DNA from: Cladophialophora immunda
Taxonomy: Eukaryota > Ascomycota > Eurotiomycetes > Chaetothyriales > Herpotrichiellaceae
Direction of reading: 5' to 3'
DNA: 64,000 nt
Assembly: GCF_000835495.1 (NCBI RefSeq)
Contig: NW_015622548.1
Location: 1,054,001 to 1,118,000 of the forward strand
Positions 1 through 9,958 of the stretch are shown piece after piece. The notes below the pieces were generated by a model. The model was not told where the DNA came from. It saw only the letters and a program-made list of their open reading frames with translations, and ran no database searches. The position numbers and the translations under genes are program-made. Within the stretch, counting starts at the first letter, position 1; each line of letters opens with the position of its first letter.

Positions 1-956
1 TTTCGAAGCTCTCACAGCTCCTGTGCTTCCTTCCCCTCGTTACCCTCAGCGAACAGACGCCCACCGGGCTGCCCTACACCGTGAGCAATGTCACTCTCCC
101 CAGCGGCATACAGATGTTCTACCGAGAAGCCGGCCCTCCCAACGCCACGACCCTCCTGCTCCTGCACGGCTTCCCCTCCTCGTCCCACCAGTTCCGAAAC
201 TTCATCCCGATCCTAGCTGCGCATAACTACCATGTCATCGCCCCCGACTACCCCGGCTTCGGGTTCACGGTGGTGCCAGAGTCGTTGAACTACACGTACA
301 GCTTCGAAGCACTGACGCAGACCGTGGCTTCGTTCCTCGACGCGAAGAACATCACGACCTTTGTCCCATACATGCATGACTACGGGGGTCCCATCGGGTT
401 CCGACTCGCCCTGCAACGTCCCCAGTCCATCCTCGGCTTCATCTCGCAGAACGCCAATGCCTACATCGAAGGCTTTGGCGCCACCTTCTGGCCCCCGATC
501 TTCGCCCTCTGGAACGCCACCACGCCCGCACAGTTCCAGGCCGCGGCCACCCCGATCAACGACACCGCATTGACGCTGGCGGGCTTCAAGTCCCAGTACA
601 CCATCGGCAGCGCCCACCCGGAGAGCATCGAGCCCGAGTCTTACTGGCTGGACTACTCCCTGATGGACGAGCAGGTCGGGAACCGGGACATCCAGATCGA
701 CCTGCTGACCGACTACCGCTCCAACGTGCCTCTGTACCCGCAGTTCCAGGCGTACTTCCGCCAGAAACAGCCCAAGCTGCTCGCCGCCTGGGGCGAGAAC
801 GACATCGTCTTCGTGCCGCCCGGTGCCAAGGCTTTCAAGAAGGACCTGCCCAACGCCGAGGTCGTCTTGCTCAACGCCGGCCATTTCCTGCTCGAGACGA
901 ACCTGGCGCAGATGTCGGGCATTGTGTTGGATTTCCTCAAGAAGAATAATCTCTGA
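1..956 (+). CDS. Secreted epoxide-hydrolase-like alpha/beta hydrolase, 5' partial
   Basis: The reading frame is open to the left edge, so the start lies outside the window. The first visible residues (SKLSQLLCFLPLVTLS) look like the hydrophobic end of a signal peptide. Six N-glycosylation sequons (NVT, NAT, NYT, NIT, NAT, NDT) support secretion. The fold shows the oxyanion motif HGFP, the nucleophile elbow HDYGG (Asp nucleophile, as in epoxide hydrolases and haloalkane dehalogenases rather than Ser esterases), an acidic residue in GENDIVF and the catalytic His in NAGHFLLE. From family knowledge it opens an epoxide or cleaves a C-halogen or C-O bond through an aspartyl ester. The substrate is unknown. 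It is convergent with the MFS gene. An ATG-initiated cytosolic form is not possible from the visible GTG, so an upstream exon or start is required. Confidence 0.85.
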   Translation, partial: SKLSQLLCFLPLVTLSEQTPTGLPYTVSNVTLPSGIQMFYREAGPPNATTLLLLHGFPSSSHQFRNFIPILAAHNYHVIAPDYPGFGFTVVPESLNYTYSFEALTQTVASFLDAKNITTFVPYMHDYGGPIGFRLALQRPQSILGFISQNANAYIEGFGATFWPPIFALWNATTPAQFQAAATPINDTALTLAGFKSQYTIGSAHPESIEPESYWLDYSLMDEQVGNRDIQIDLLTDYRSNVPLYPQFQAYFRQKQPKLLAAWGENDIVFVPPGAKAFKKDLPNAEVVLLNAGHFLLETNLAQMSGIVLDFLKKNNL

Positions 957-1438
957 ACACGTCATTGGTCCGCTGCGAGGAAGCTGATAAGTTGATGAGT
1001 CGGCTTGGAAGGAAAGCGAGCTTGCAAGGCGGGGGCTGGGGGTTATCTATACAAAATTAATACCTTCACAATGAGCCTACATTATGTTATCTAAAATTGC
1101 GTAATGACAGAGAGCGCAGCGCAGTCTTATGCGACTACAAATCAAAGCTCACACTAATTACAAGAAGCCGTGCCCATCTTCAGCCATATCATATTCGCTG
1201 TCAGTATGTTTTATTTATTTAAGCAGAATATTGGCCATGGACATCCTCACAGCTGAAAGAGCTGTGGAAGACAGAAGGAATACGCGATCTGCGTGGCTTT
1301 GATAGACATCCTTGGCTGCGGAGATGGTAGTTGCAGGATTCACCATATATAGATGCCACCTTCTTGAGATTCTGGAGATAGGGCCACTTCTGTAGCAACA
1401 GAACAGTAATCTACTTTGTCCCCTAGCCCGGAACACTC
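957..1438. other. Intergenic, convergent 3' ends
   Basis: This lies between the 3' ends of the hydrolase and the MFS gene. It is AT-rich, with nothing recognisable beyond presumed 3' UTRs. Confidence 0.6.
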
Positions 1439-2962
1439 CTAAGCAGAGCTCTTCTCGTGCTCGTGCATCTCGACCTCGAGAACGTTAGAGCCCTTGACGT
1501 CTGGCACGTCCCCTGTCAACCGGGCTCGAAGATCACTGCGAGCCGACTTTTTGGCGAAGAGCGCGTCCACCTCCTCCAGAGGAATGCCTTTGGTTTCTTT
1601 GATGCAGAAGAGCGCAAACAGGACCTGCAGCGACAAGCCGACGCAAAACAGCAAGTAGAACCTCCACCCCGTGTTCGAGATGCCGATGGGGCCGACCTTG
1701 ACGATGATGAAGGTCATCAGCCACTCGACGCCGACGGCGATGGCCGTGCCGAACGCGCGAGCGTGCAAGGGCAGGATCTCCGGGATGTACGTGAACGGCA
1801 CGCTACACCAGCTGGCCCCGAAACAGAAGTTGTACAGGAAAATACACACCGTCGACATGCGCAGGGTGGTCGTGCTGGCAACCCCGAGGCCCGTCGTGTA
1901 CAGGACCATCATGATCAGCTGGGTCAATCCGCCCACGAGGAACAGCGTGCGCCGGCCCAGCCGGTCCACGGTGAGCGCACACAGAACGGTGCCACCCCAC
2001 ATAACCATGGACGACCCTCCCGAGGCCAGTGCCGCTTGGTGTTCGCTCATACCGAGACTGCGTGTGAACAGGAGTGTCGCGTAGTAGCCCATCAAGTTGG
2101 GTCCTCCCAGCTGTTGAAGCACCATGATGATAACCCCCTGCCAGACACGCCAGGCCGTGTTCAAGTTGGACGTGTCCCAGAAAATGTCGCTCCAGCGAAT
2201 CTTGTACTCTTTCTCTGCCTCGAGTGCCTCGAGCGTCTCCCTTCGGACGTTGACGACCGTGGGATGATCGGGTGGGACTGAATAGATCCGGGCGACGATC
2301 TGATCGGCGTCTTCCATGTGGCCCTTGGAGTACAAATACCGAGGAGACTCGGGGAGGAAAGGGAGGCCCAGCAAACACAGAACACAAAAGGCGGCCTGGA
2401 ACGCGAGCGGGAATCTCCACACAATCTGGCCAGACAGGTTCGCGATCGTGCCGTAGTCCAGCCAGTACGCTATCACGATGCCAAAAATGACGATTGAGAT
2501 CTGTGTGGTGACCAGGCCGCCGCGCACATGCGGCTGCGAGCACTCGGCAACCCAGACCGGGACAGCCGCAGTGGTGAAACCCATGCCGATGCCACCTATT
2601 ACCCTGCCTGCAATGAGGGTGCCTGTTCCGTGAGCTCCGGCCTGCATGCCCGCTCCGACAATGAGCAGGAAGGAGCCAATTGCGATATAGATGCGGCGTC
2701 CTAATTTGTGTCCAACCACGGCGCAGATGGCGGAGCCGACAAAGCAGCCGATATCGTAAATGGCGACCATTGTTCCCTGAAGGTTGGCACCGTTAGGTGA
2801 CACTCCGAGTCCGCCCAGCAGCTCGGGCGTGGTGATGAGGCCACCAAGAACACCCTGGTCGTAGCCAAATAGAAGGAAAGCCATAGCGGAAGTGAACATG
2901 ATTGAGATTTGGAGGGGGTAGCCCTTCAGAGAAGGGAAGAGACCGATGTTGAAAGCTCCCAT
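1439..2962 (-). CDS. MFS sugar porter
   Basis: A single-exon 507-residue protein if started at the ATG at 2962 (MGAFNIGLF), which matches the family length. The frame stays open 70 codons further upstream, but that stretch lacks membrane or family features. Sugar-porter signatures are present: GYDQGVLGG in TM1, GRRIYIAIG after TM2, PESPRYL at the end of the N-half, DRLGRRTLF in the C-half and KETKGIPLEEV at the C-terminus. There are twelve predicted membrane segments. It is a plasma-membrane proton-coupled or facilitative transporter of a sugar, polyol or quinate-like compound; the exact substrate cannot be read. It is divergent from the SDR at 3490, sharing a 527-base promoter region, so co-regulation is likely. 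Confidence 0.9.
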   Translation of the reverse strand: MGAFNIGLFPSLKGYPLQISIMFTSAMAFLLFGYDQGVLGGLITTPELLGGLGVSPNGANLQGTMVAIYDIGCFVGSAICAVVGHKLGRRIYIAIGSFLLIVGAGMQAGAHGTGTLIAGRVIGGIGMGFTTAAVPVWVAECSQPHVRGGLVTTQISIVIFGIVIAYWLDYGTIANLSGQIVWRFPLAFQAAFCVLCLLGLPFLPESPRYLYSKGHMEDADQIVARIYSVPPDHPTVVNVRRETLEALEAEKEYKIRWSDIFWDTSNLNTAWRVWQGVIIMVLQQLGGPNLMGYYATLLFTRSLGMSEHQAALASGGSSMVMWGGTVLCALTVDRLGRRTLFLVGGLTQLIMMVLYTTGLGVASTTTLRMSTVCIFLYNFCFGASWCSVPFTYIPEILPLHARAFGTAIAVGVEWLMTFIIVKVGPIGISNTGWRFYLLFCVGLSLQVLFALFCIKETKGIPLEEVDALFAKKSARSDLRARLTGDVPDVKGSNVLEVEMHEHEKSSA

Positions 2963-3489
2963 GATTGTCACTTTGGAAGTTCTTGCGCAAACTTGAGTGA
3001 ACAGTTGTAAATCTTCGACGAAGCAACGATCGGTCCATTCTCTAGGACTACCACTCGTCTTTATCCCTGCCGAGATAGCCTTGACAGCCATATCTCGGAA
3101 GGTGTAGACCCTGCTCGGAAATTCCGGTGTGACTGTTCTGCAAGGCTCAGCCCGCGTGGGTACTCTCCACACTACCCCCGGACGAGAAACTGCAGGTTCG
3201 GCTGGAAACTCGTGAGTCGTGGTGGCGATCTAGACTAGATTGTGCGGGGGAAAAGCGTTCGAACGGATTCGTATACAACAGCGGAGGCCGACGGAGGCCC
3301 CGCCGGACAGCCGCAACATGGTGCTTCGGACAAGTGTGATAGCGTTTGAGGATAGTGTGACAAGGGTTATTGAAACGGAAGATATTGGAGTCTTCCAGTG
3401 AGGAGAGCAACAGATTCATTAACGTCGGATGTCGTACTTTGAACCTTGGAGGTACCCTAAGAGTCCGGGATTGCGACACCATCTCCAGC
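2963..3489. promoter_or_regulatory. Shared divergent promoter (MFS / SDR1)
   Basis: The region between two divergent starts contains the direct repeat CGGAGGCC at 3282-3289 and 3292-3299, followed by GCCGG. CGG triplets are the usual half-sites of Zn2Cys6 regulators, and such a regulator is encoded 1.5 kb away. No TATA box was identified. Function is inferred. Confidence 0.4.
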
Positions 3490-4504
3490 ATGGGAAGTAT
3501 TCAAGTGCCGCCAAAATCAGTCCTCCAAAGATTCCTGCTAAACGATAAAACGGTGGTCGTGACTGGAGGTGGACGAGGACTTGGGCTGAGTGTCGCCAGG
3601 TCGCTGGCTGAAGTCGGTGCGAACATCGTGGCAATCGACATCCATGACGAGCCTGATGAAGAGTTTGGGGAACTTGCGGCGTTCAGTGTTAAAGTCGTCT
3701 ACCACAAGTATGCTTGACGGCTCACGTGCGCTTGGATTGTCAAGTCTGACTGCCACAGATGCGATGTCCGAGACCATGCAATGCTGAAGGATACTATCGA
3801 CCTGGCCGCAAAACAGTTTGGCTCCATTGATGGCTGGTAAGTCAATGCCACCTTTGCATACTATTGAAATCGAACTCAAAGAGGGGAAACAGCATCACGG
3901 CCGCTGGTATCATGACCAACAAACCGTTCATGGAGCATACCCCCCAAGATCTGAGCGCTTCATATGCGGTCAACGTAAGAATCCCCGCAGCCATGTTAAA
4001 CTGCAGTTCGCTGATAATGGATGTCAGCTCATAGGTACCTTTTCGGCAGCGCAGATATGCGCTGAGCATATGATCAAGCAAAAGACGGGTGGCAACATCA
4101 TCTGCATATCCTCAACAGCGGGACACAGAGGATTGGCTCCTCAAACTGCCACGGCGTATGTTTGTTCGAAACATGCCGTCATCGGGCTGGTGAAGCAGGC
4201 CGCAGGAGAACTGGCCAAGCACAATATTCGAATGAACAGTATAAGTCCAGGGTATAACAGCCCCAGCTCGTCACGTAACGGTCTGCCATGCTAACTCCAA
4301 GACAGACCGTTTCTGACCAAGATGCTCCGGTCGGTAATGGAGAAGGATCCAAGTCAGGAAGAGCGTTTCGCCCAAAGCAACATACTGAACCGGTTGGCAA
4401 TGCCAGAAGAATTGGGAGGCGCAATAGTGTACCTGATGAGCGATGCGAGCAGCTTTGTGACGGGCAATGACTTTAACATTGATGGCGGGTCAGGCTGTCA
4501 GTAG
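3490..4504 (+). CDS. Short-chain dehydrogenase SDR1 (ketose/polyol reductase type)
   Basis: Five exons: 3490-3707, 3759-3836, 3893-3974, 4028-4251 and 4306-4504, giving 266 residues. All junctions keep phase; the fourth intron has a good GCTAAC branch site. It has the NAD(P) motif TGGGRGLG, an ITAAG motif in place of NNAG, the active-site Ser in ISSTAG, YVCSK (YxxxK) and the C-terminal FVTGNDFNIDGG. The N-terminal pattern (LQRFLLNDKTVVVTGG) resembles fungal sorbose/xylulose reductases, so reversible ketose-polyol oxidoreduction is the favoured role. That is an inference from similarity and from the divergent sugar porter. A start at ATG 3490 is preferred because the upstream in-frame extension has no family features. 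Confidence 0.85.
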
Positions 4505-5037
4505 AATAGGGTTTGAAGAGATTCCATAGATATACTCGCTTGAGGAATTTGTGCCAGCTGAAGCTCTCAATCTTTAATATTTCGAAAGACGAATGTCGAG
4601 TGAATGGAGTGAAGCAGGAGGCATGGAGCAGAGGAGATAATGGGTGCTCTGCCAAGGCTCGTAGGGACTCTCTGCCTTGGGCATTGGTTGGTAGTACACC
4701 AGCTACTGGGGCACCCGGGGCTCGCTTCAGGCATGCCTAAGCGCCTGCGACTACGCCCAGTGTAGCCCAGACCCCTGGCTTCTCCGCACCTCCGAGTCTT
4801 TAAAGAGAGCCAAGAGTTACCATGCAGCACCTGATATCTGGGGGACTCCCTCGTAGCTTTAATTGAGAGGTGTCCGGACGACAATCCTTTCAATCCACCC
4901 ATTCGAAGTTTGACTCGACATCGCCGACCAAACCTCTTGTCACAGCCCAAGGATTCCTGGTTCAGAGGGACTATGTTAGTTCTGAAAGACTCTCGATCCA
5001 GAGAATCGACTCGTCCCGACCTCTCTGGGTTGCAATC
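4505..5037. promoter_or_regulatory. Upstream region of the regulator gene
   Basis: No gene is recognised. It holds TCTCCG at 4781-4786, the reverse complement of the CGGAGA core seen near other cluster genes. It presumably contains the terminator region of SDR1 and the promoter of the transcription factor. Confidence 0.35.
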
Positions 5038-8012
5038 ATGGTCGAACGCGAGCAAGCATCAGTGCGACCTCCCCCTCACAAGTGACCGGCATTCGTGACT
5101 GACTGTTCTTGGCTAGAAAGGTTTTGAGTGCAATATCTGCGGAATGACAATGACCAGGCAGACACACTTACAGCGACATCAACGGATTCACTCGCAGTAA
5201 GTTGCCCCAGCATTCAACTCGGGCTTCCAGTGCTACTCTTCTGCCTGCTCTTCGGGAAGTGCTAATATCCTCGAAATTAAGAGGTGCCCAGACGCAGAAT
5301 TTCCAATGCCAAAGATGCAGCAAATCATTCGCGCGAAAAGATATTCTTCTACGCCATGACCGTATGGTTCATGGCATTTCCAACAAACAAATTGGTGGGC
5401 GAAGGACTTCGTGTGAGAACTGTATTCGACAAAAGCTCAGATGCTCTCGGTCGACACCTTGTGAAGCCTGCACGACTAGAGGCATACTCTGCAGTTTTCA
5501 GAAGCATCCAGTTGGACAGGCTGCCGCTTCGATGCAAACGTCTGGATTGGTACAGCGAGGTCGAGATACGGTGCCCCTATCACCCGCCGGCACAGACATG
5601 TCGGGAACCACCACCGATGAATATCTTGATGGGCCTGAGCTGCTTTTGGTCCGAGGGCGTCCTGCTAGCAGGAGCATTGACTTGGGTGTCGCTAATGTTG
5701 CGATCAATACGGCGATAATGCCTGATCAATTCTCCCCGACAAACCAACAAATCATGCCATTGCGTGATACACAGTATCAGACATCGGATCTTGAACATGC
5801 AAGCCATACTTTCCAGCACCAAGAATCCCCGTCTGAGCCTCAAGTACAAGGAGAGGTGTATCAATTTGACCCGACTTTGACTGGCTTGCAGCCTCATGAC
5901 CTCTTGATGGATCAGCCGCTCACTCCTGCAAGACAACTCGATTTTAGGCTCTATGACTTTGACTGGGACTCTTTTGCACCGTGGGGAATAGATTGGCTGG
6001 GTCTTGATCAGGACTCCTCACTGACCCAGTCGGCGCTTCCACAACCAGATCCTACATGGCAATCAGCTAACTCACCCGCTCTGCTTAGTCTTCAACCAGC
6101 TCAACAGCTCCCAGTGGCAGAAGGGCCGTCGACAATTCCTCTTTCCTCAGTAAATGGCCTTTCTCCACCTACTCCAGTAGATCAACGGTCGAACATGTCC
6201 TCATACCCTGGGAGGAGAATCGTTCAAAGCCCGTCGACCACAGCGCCGAATCTCCTCGAAAGTGTCGGCGCCGTTCTCTCCAAGACGAGGCTACCGTCAG
6301 ATATTAGCACCCCGCAACATGGTGCCGCAGTACGGCATCTTGAAAAACTGGTCAATATCTATTTCGCAGAGTTTCACCCTAACTTGCCGGTCATGCACAA
6401 GCCAACATGGGACATCTCAAAGTCCCCTACGTACCTTATTGCAGCATTAGCCTGTCTGGGGTCTACGAGTTACCACAAGAAGAGAGGACTAGATGAAGAA
6501 ACAAGCCTCCTAGCTGAGATATGTTTGCGACATTTGAATAAAGCTGTATGCACATGTCCTAATATCCTACCGAACCGCTGCTGACGAATCCTGTTGAATA
6601 GTATCGCCTCGGACCTGACAGCTATCAGAACATCGATTTCGTGACGGCATCCATGCTGCATCAAGTATATGGTTTAGGTGTCGGGCTACCGTCAATTCAT
6701 GAGAGCGCCGACAACTTCCGTGGGATCCTGGTATTAAGCCTCCGGAGGACTGGTGTGTATCGATCGAGGAACGCTACCGACCCTTGGAATCTCAGAGTCC
6801 CTGACCTTGCGGAACTTGATCTTGAAGATAACTCACGACTAGAAGCTGCATGGCTGCAGTGGCGAACGACCGAAATGGCAAAGCGACTTGCGTGGTGCCT
6901 TTTCGAATACGACAACAGTCTTTCATGTTTAACCACCAAGCGAGGTGTGGTTAGCCTACAAGAACTTCCAGACAGGCTGCCTTGCAACGAATGTCTGTGG
7001 GAAGCTCATTCTACCAGGGCATGGGCGTCAATGGCACTGCTCACGGAGAACTCACTCCATGGTGCCCCTTTTCGGCCTGTGCTGCGTGATCTTCTGAATG
7101 CCAAACCGATCGCAGACAAGCTGTCAACTTGGTGGAAACGTTGCTGCGCACATACCATATGCCGACTCCTATGGGACCTGAAGGAGGTGGACAATTCAAT
7201 CTCAAATCTTTTTGCACCTGATTCCCTTACAGAATCTCAGAAGCCCCTCAGAAGGTCTCTATTGCATAGTCTGAAAATACTGCACGACTCGGCGACTCAG
7301 CCATCTCGGCCTGACGATCTCGTGCACATGAAGTAAGTTTCAATATCCATCGTCAGGATCATCACACTGACGGGATCGATTCAGCATTACGTGTCTCATC
7401 AGCCATCATGCCACCCTGAACAATCGACGAGAAATCATGGAGATGGTCATACACGTGTTTCAGAATTCAGCCAACTCGAGTGAGATGGAGCTCGATATGG
7501 TCAAGACCAGATTGCAGATGCTATTTGCTAGCGATTCCGTTCATGCGAGACGACTCACCTACCACGCCGCATCGATCATAGCCATTTCGCGCGAGTGTAC
7601 GGTGTACACCCCCTGCGAAACATTCAGGGTCTTCGACGCATACGCATACATTCTGGCATTTGTGAAATTTGGACCCAAAACGCGAAAAGATGTTGCTTCG
7701 AGTGACCGACACGATACTGCTCATAACGTCAAACCCGCCATCACTAAACGCCACCCGCACGATCCCGTCCACAGCGGTGATGGCTCCGTCAGGCTTGACC
7801 GCTTACCGTGGTCCAGATCCCACTCCGAGACCAGCGCGGTAGAACTGTGGATAAGCAAGGGTCAAGCGCGCGCCTCGCTTGACGGTGCCGATGATATTGA
7901 AGATGAGGGGAATTATACACAAATCAAATGCAGCGCTCTCAGAACGATCGAAAAGTTGAACCTTTGGGGTCTCTCGCTGAAATTCTCCAAGACGCTGGAG
8001 AGTTTCACTTGA
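5038..8012 (+). CDS. C2H2 + Zn2Cys6 transcription factor
   Basis: Proposed exons are 5038-5061, 5117-5196, 5282-6545, 6602-7332 and 7385-8012 (908 residues). Exons 2 to 5 are firm. The tiny first exon (MVEREQAS) is the least certain, because a stop sits directly at the exon 2 acceptor and the donor GTGCGA is weak. Two C2H2 fingers (C13,C16,H29,H33 and C44,C47,H60,H65) are followed by a perfect C-x2-C-x6-C-x5-C-x2-C-x6-C cluster (C79 to C105). A long Gln/Pro/Ser-rich linker follows, then a fungal transcription-factor homology region from about residue 410 (ECHPNLP-like EFHPNLPVMHKPTW, then LAWCLFEYD). It is a nuclear, sequence-specific regulator and the obvious candidate pathway regulator of the surrounding hydrolase/SDR/P450 cluster. 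Confidence 0.88.
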
Positions 8013-8798
8013 ACCAGGGAGTGAGAGATATCACAATTTAGTGGTCTTGCCTTTCCAGTGGTGCAGTTCTGCATCCATTCGAGACACAACGAAGACTTCA
8101 AAGAATGTGGGACTATGCAGATGTTCCTTGACAACAATCTCTGCGAGTCCCTGGATTGGATACATAAACCCAATGTATGACGAATCGCTCACACGAGATG
8201 TAACTCCACTCCAGTTGTGCCAGGTGGTTATCAAGTTGTCAAGGCAGCTGACAGCTTGGAGAGTGGTTGGTCGTCATATGCTGGCAGCGATAACCCTATT
8301 AGCATTTCGCGTCTGCTGAGAATTTGTGGCTGGCATTCGCGTGCCTGTCCATGTTCAGAACCCTTCCAGGATCAACAGAGAAAGGCAGAAGAAACTCCGC
8401 CGCCACCTGTCAAGCTTCCGTTCTGTCCCAAAGGGACCCATCGATCACGCATCCCTTCCGCCGAAGGATTACGGTGAGGAATCTCATGACAGAGCGATTA
8501 CGCTTCGCAACCAGCCTCGCTACTAGCCCGAGAAGCCGCGTTCGCTCCGGGAAGGGTCATATGGGTGATAGAGCCAAGCGACGCGAACATGCCCCGCTTT
8601 CCGCCCATGGATGGAAAAAGCCTGATCGGAAGCGCCGCAACACAGGGCTGCTTTACGTCCTGGAACGAGCATGGTCATGTAGTAATAGCGGGGGTCGGCA
8701 CGGTTTCCAGTGTACTAATAACATGACACAGAGGCATCGCTTGTCATGAGTGGAATGCAGAACACTTTCGCTGCTTGTTTCTCAGAGGTCTTTTCAAA
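8013..8798. other. Intergenic, promoter of SDR2
   Basis: There are several short overlapping open frames with no family features. I see no convincing gene. It probably contains the regulator 3' UTR and the SDR2 promoter. Confidence 0.5.
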
Positions 8799-9608
8799 AT
8801 GGGCCGACTCAAGGGCAAAACGGCTATTGTCACTGGTATGGATGACTCTGTCCAGACCTGCGTGCAGGGGATACTGACCTGGAAAATAGGAGCCGCCAGT
8901 GGTTTCGGCAAAGCTATAGCGCTTCGTTTTGCTGAAGAGGGCGCGAATGTCGTTGTGGCAGACCTCAACACCGACGCTGGCCAAAAGGTGGCGTCCTCGC
9001 ATCGTAACCTCCGATTCGTTCAAACAAATGTCACACTACTGGGTGATTGGGAAAAGCTGGTCAAGGAAACCATCGCTCTCTTTGGTCAAATCAACATTCT
9101 CGTCAACAATGCGGGCACATCGTACAAGAACAAGTCAACGCTCCAAGTAACACCAGATGAGTACGACCGGTGTTTCGATGTCAACGTGCGATCGATCTTC
9201 TGGTCTGTCCCGACCGTGGTCAAGGCGATGATCGACCACGGGCAAGGCGGAAGCGTGGTCAACATTGCTTCCATCGGCGCCCTGAGGCCGCGGGGCGGCT
9301 TGGTATGGTACAACGCCTCGAAAGGAGCCGCCTACAATGCAACCAAGGGCCTGGCGGCGGAATACGCCTCGAGCAAGATTCGATTCAACGGCGTCCTCCC
9401 TCTCTTGTCCGCGACGGGGCTGTGGTCGAGTTTTACCGGCACGGAGGATACGCCGGAAAACAGGGCTAAGTTTGTTGGAAATGTGCCGTTGGGGAGGCTG
9501 ACAGACCCCTTTGACGTGGCGAATGCGGTCGTGTACTATGCCAGCGACGAGTCGAGTTTTGTCACCGGCACCAACCTTGAGGTCGACGGAGGTCGGGCCA
9601 TTTCCTAG
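8799..9608 (+). CDS. Short-chain dehydrogenase SDR2
   Basis: Two exons, 8799-8835 and 8890-9608 (251 residues). The 54-base intron has GTATGG/ATAG ends and is a multiple of three with no in-frame stop, so unspliced mRNA would encode an 18-residue insertion inside the coenzyme motif. Splicing restores TGGAASGFGKAIA, the NAD(P) site. Other motifs are NNAGTS, the Ser in NIASIGA and YNASK, with a second YNATK just behind it. The C-terminus is VTGTNLEVDGGRA. The family oxidises secondary alcohols or reduces ketones. The overall type resembles the cyclohexanol/3-oxoacyl reductase group, but the substrate is not readable. Confidence 0.87.
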   Translation: MGRLKGKTAIVTGMDDSVQTCVQGILTWKIGAASGFGKAIALRFAEEGANVVVADLNTDAGQKVASSHRNLRFVQTNVTLLGDWEKLVKETIALFGQINILVNNAGTSYKNKSTLQVTPDEYDRCFDVNVRSIFWSVPTVVKAMIDHGQGGSVVNIASIGALRPRGGLVWYNASKGAAYNATKGLAAEYASSKIRFNGVLPLLSATGLWSSFTGTEDTPENRAKFVGNVPLGRLTDPFDVANAVVYYASDESSFVTGTNLEVDGGRAIS

Positions 9609-9958
9609 TCGCAGTAGCATTCGATAGATGTACACATTGAAAAAAAAAAAGGCAGCTTATCTTCTCCCTTCGCTTATTTCTGGAGAGTGACGGAGTTCAC
9701 AACGGCCCACGATGGTTAAGTATGTCGTTGATACGAAATCCAACATGATGCTGGTAAGCCTCGTTGAGTGGCTTTGAAGGCTTCTAGTGAACCGTTTGGT
9801 GCCGTGCGTGAACGGGACACGCCCAAGGCCGTATCAGCCGTGGCCCTACAATAAGCATATGGACTGAGTGACCCGATTTTGACAGCCTAACATTGACTGA
9901 GATTTTGGCTATAGAAAAAAAAAAGCCCATACCCTTCTGCGAATGTACAGGGGGCAGT
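9609..9958. other. Intergenic, convergent 3' ends
   Basis: It separates the 3' ends of SDR2 and the minus-strand hydrolase. There are two poly-A runs on the plus strand (near 9641 and 9916) and nothing else recognisable. Confidence 0.5.

Noticed and set aside
213..965. 250-codon minus-strand open frame
   Set aside because: It lies antisense to the secreted hydrolase and only mirrors its codon bias; no family features.
1457..2281. 274-codon plus-strand open frame
   Set aside because: Antisense shadow of the sugar porter; composition is Arg/Gln-rich without motifs.
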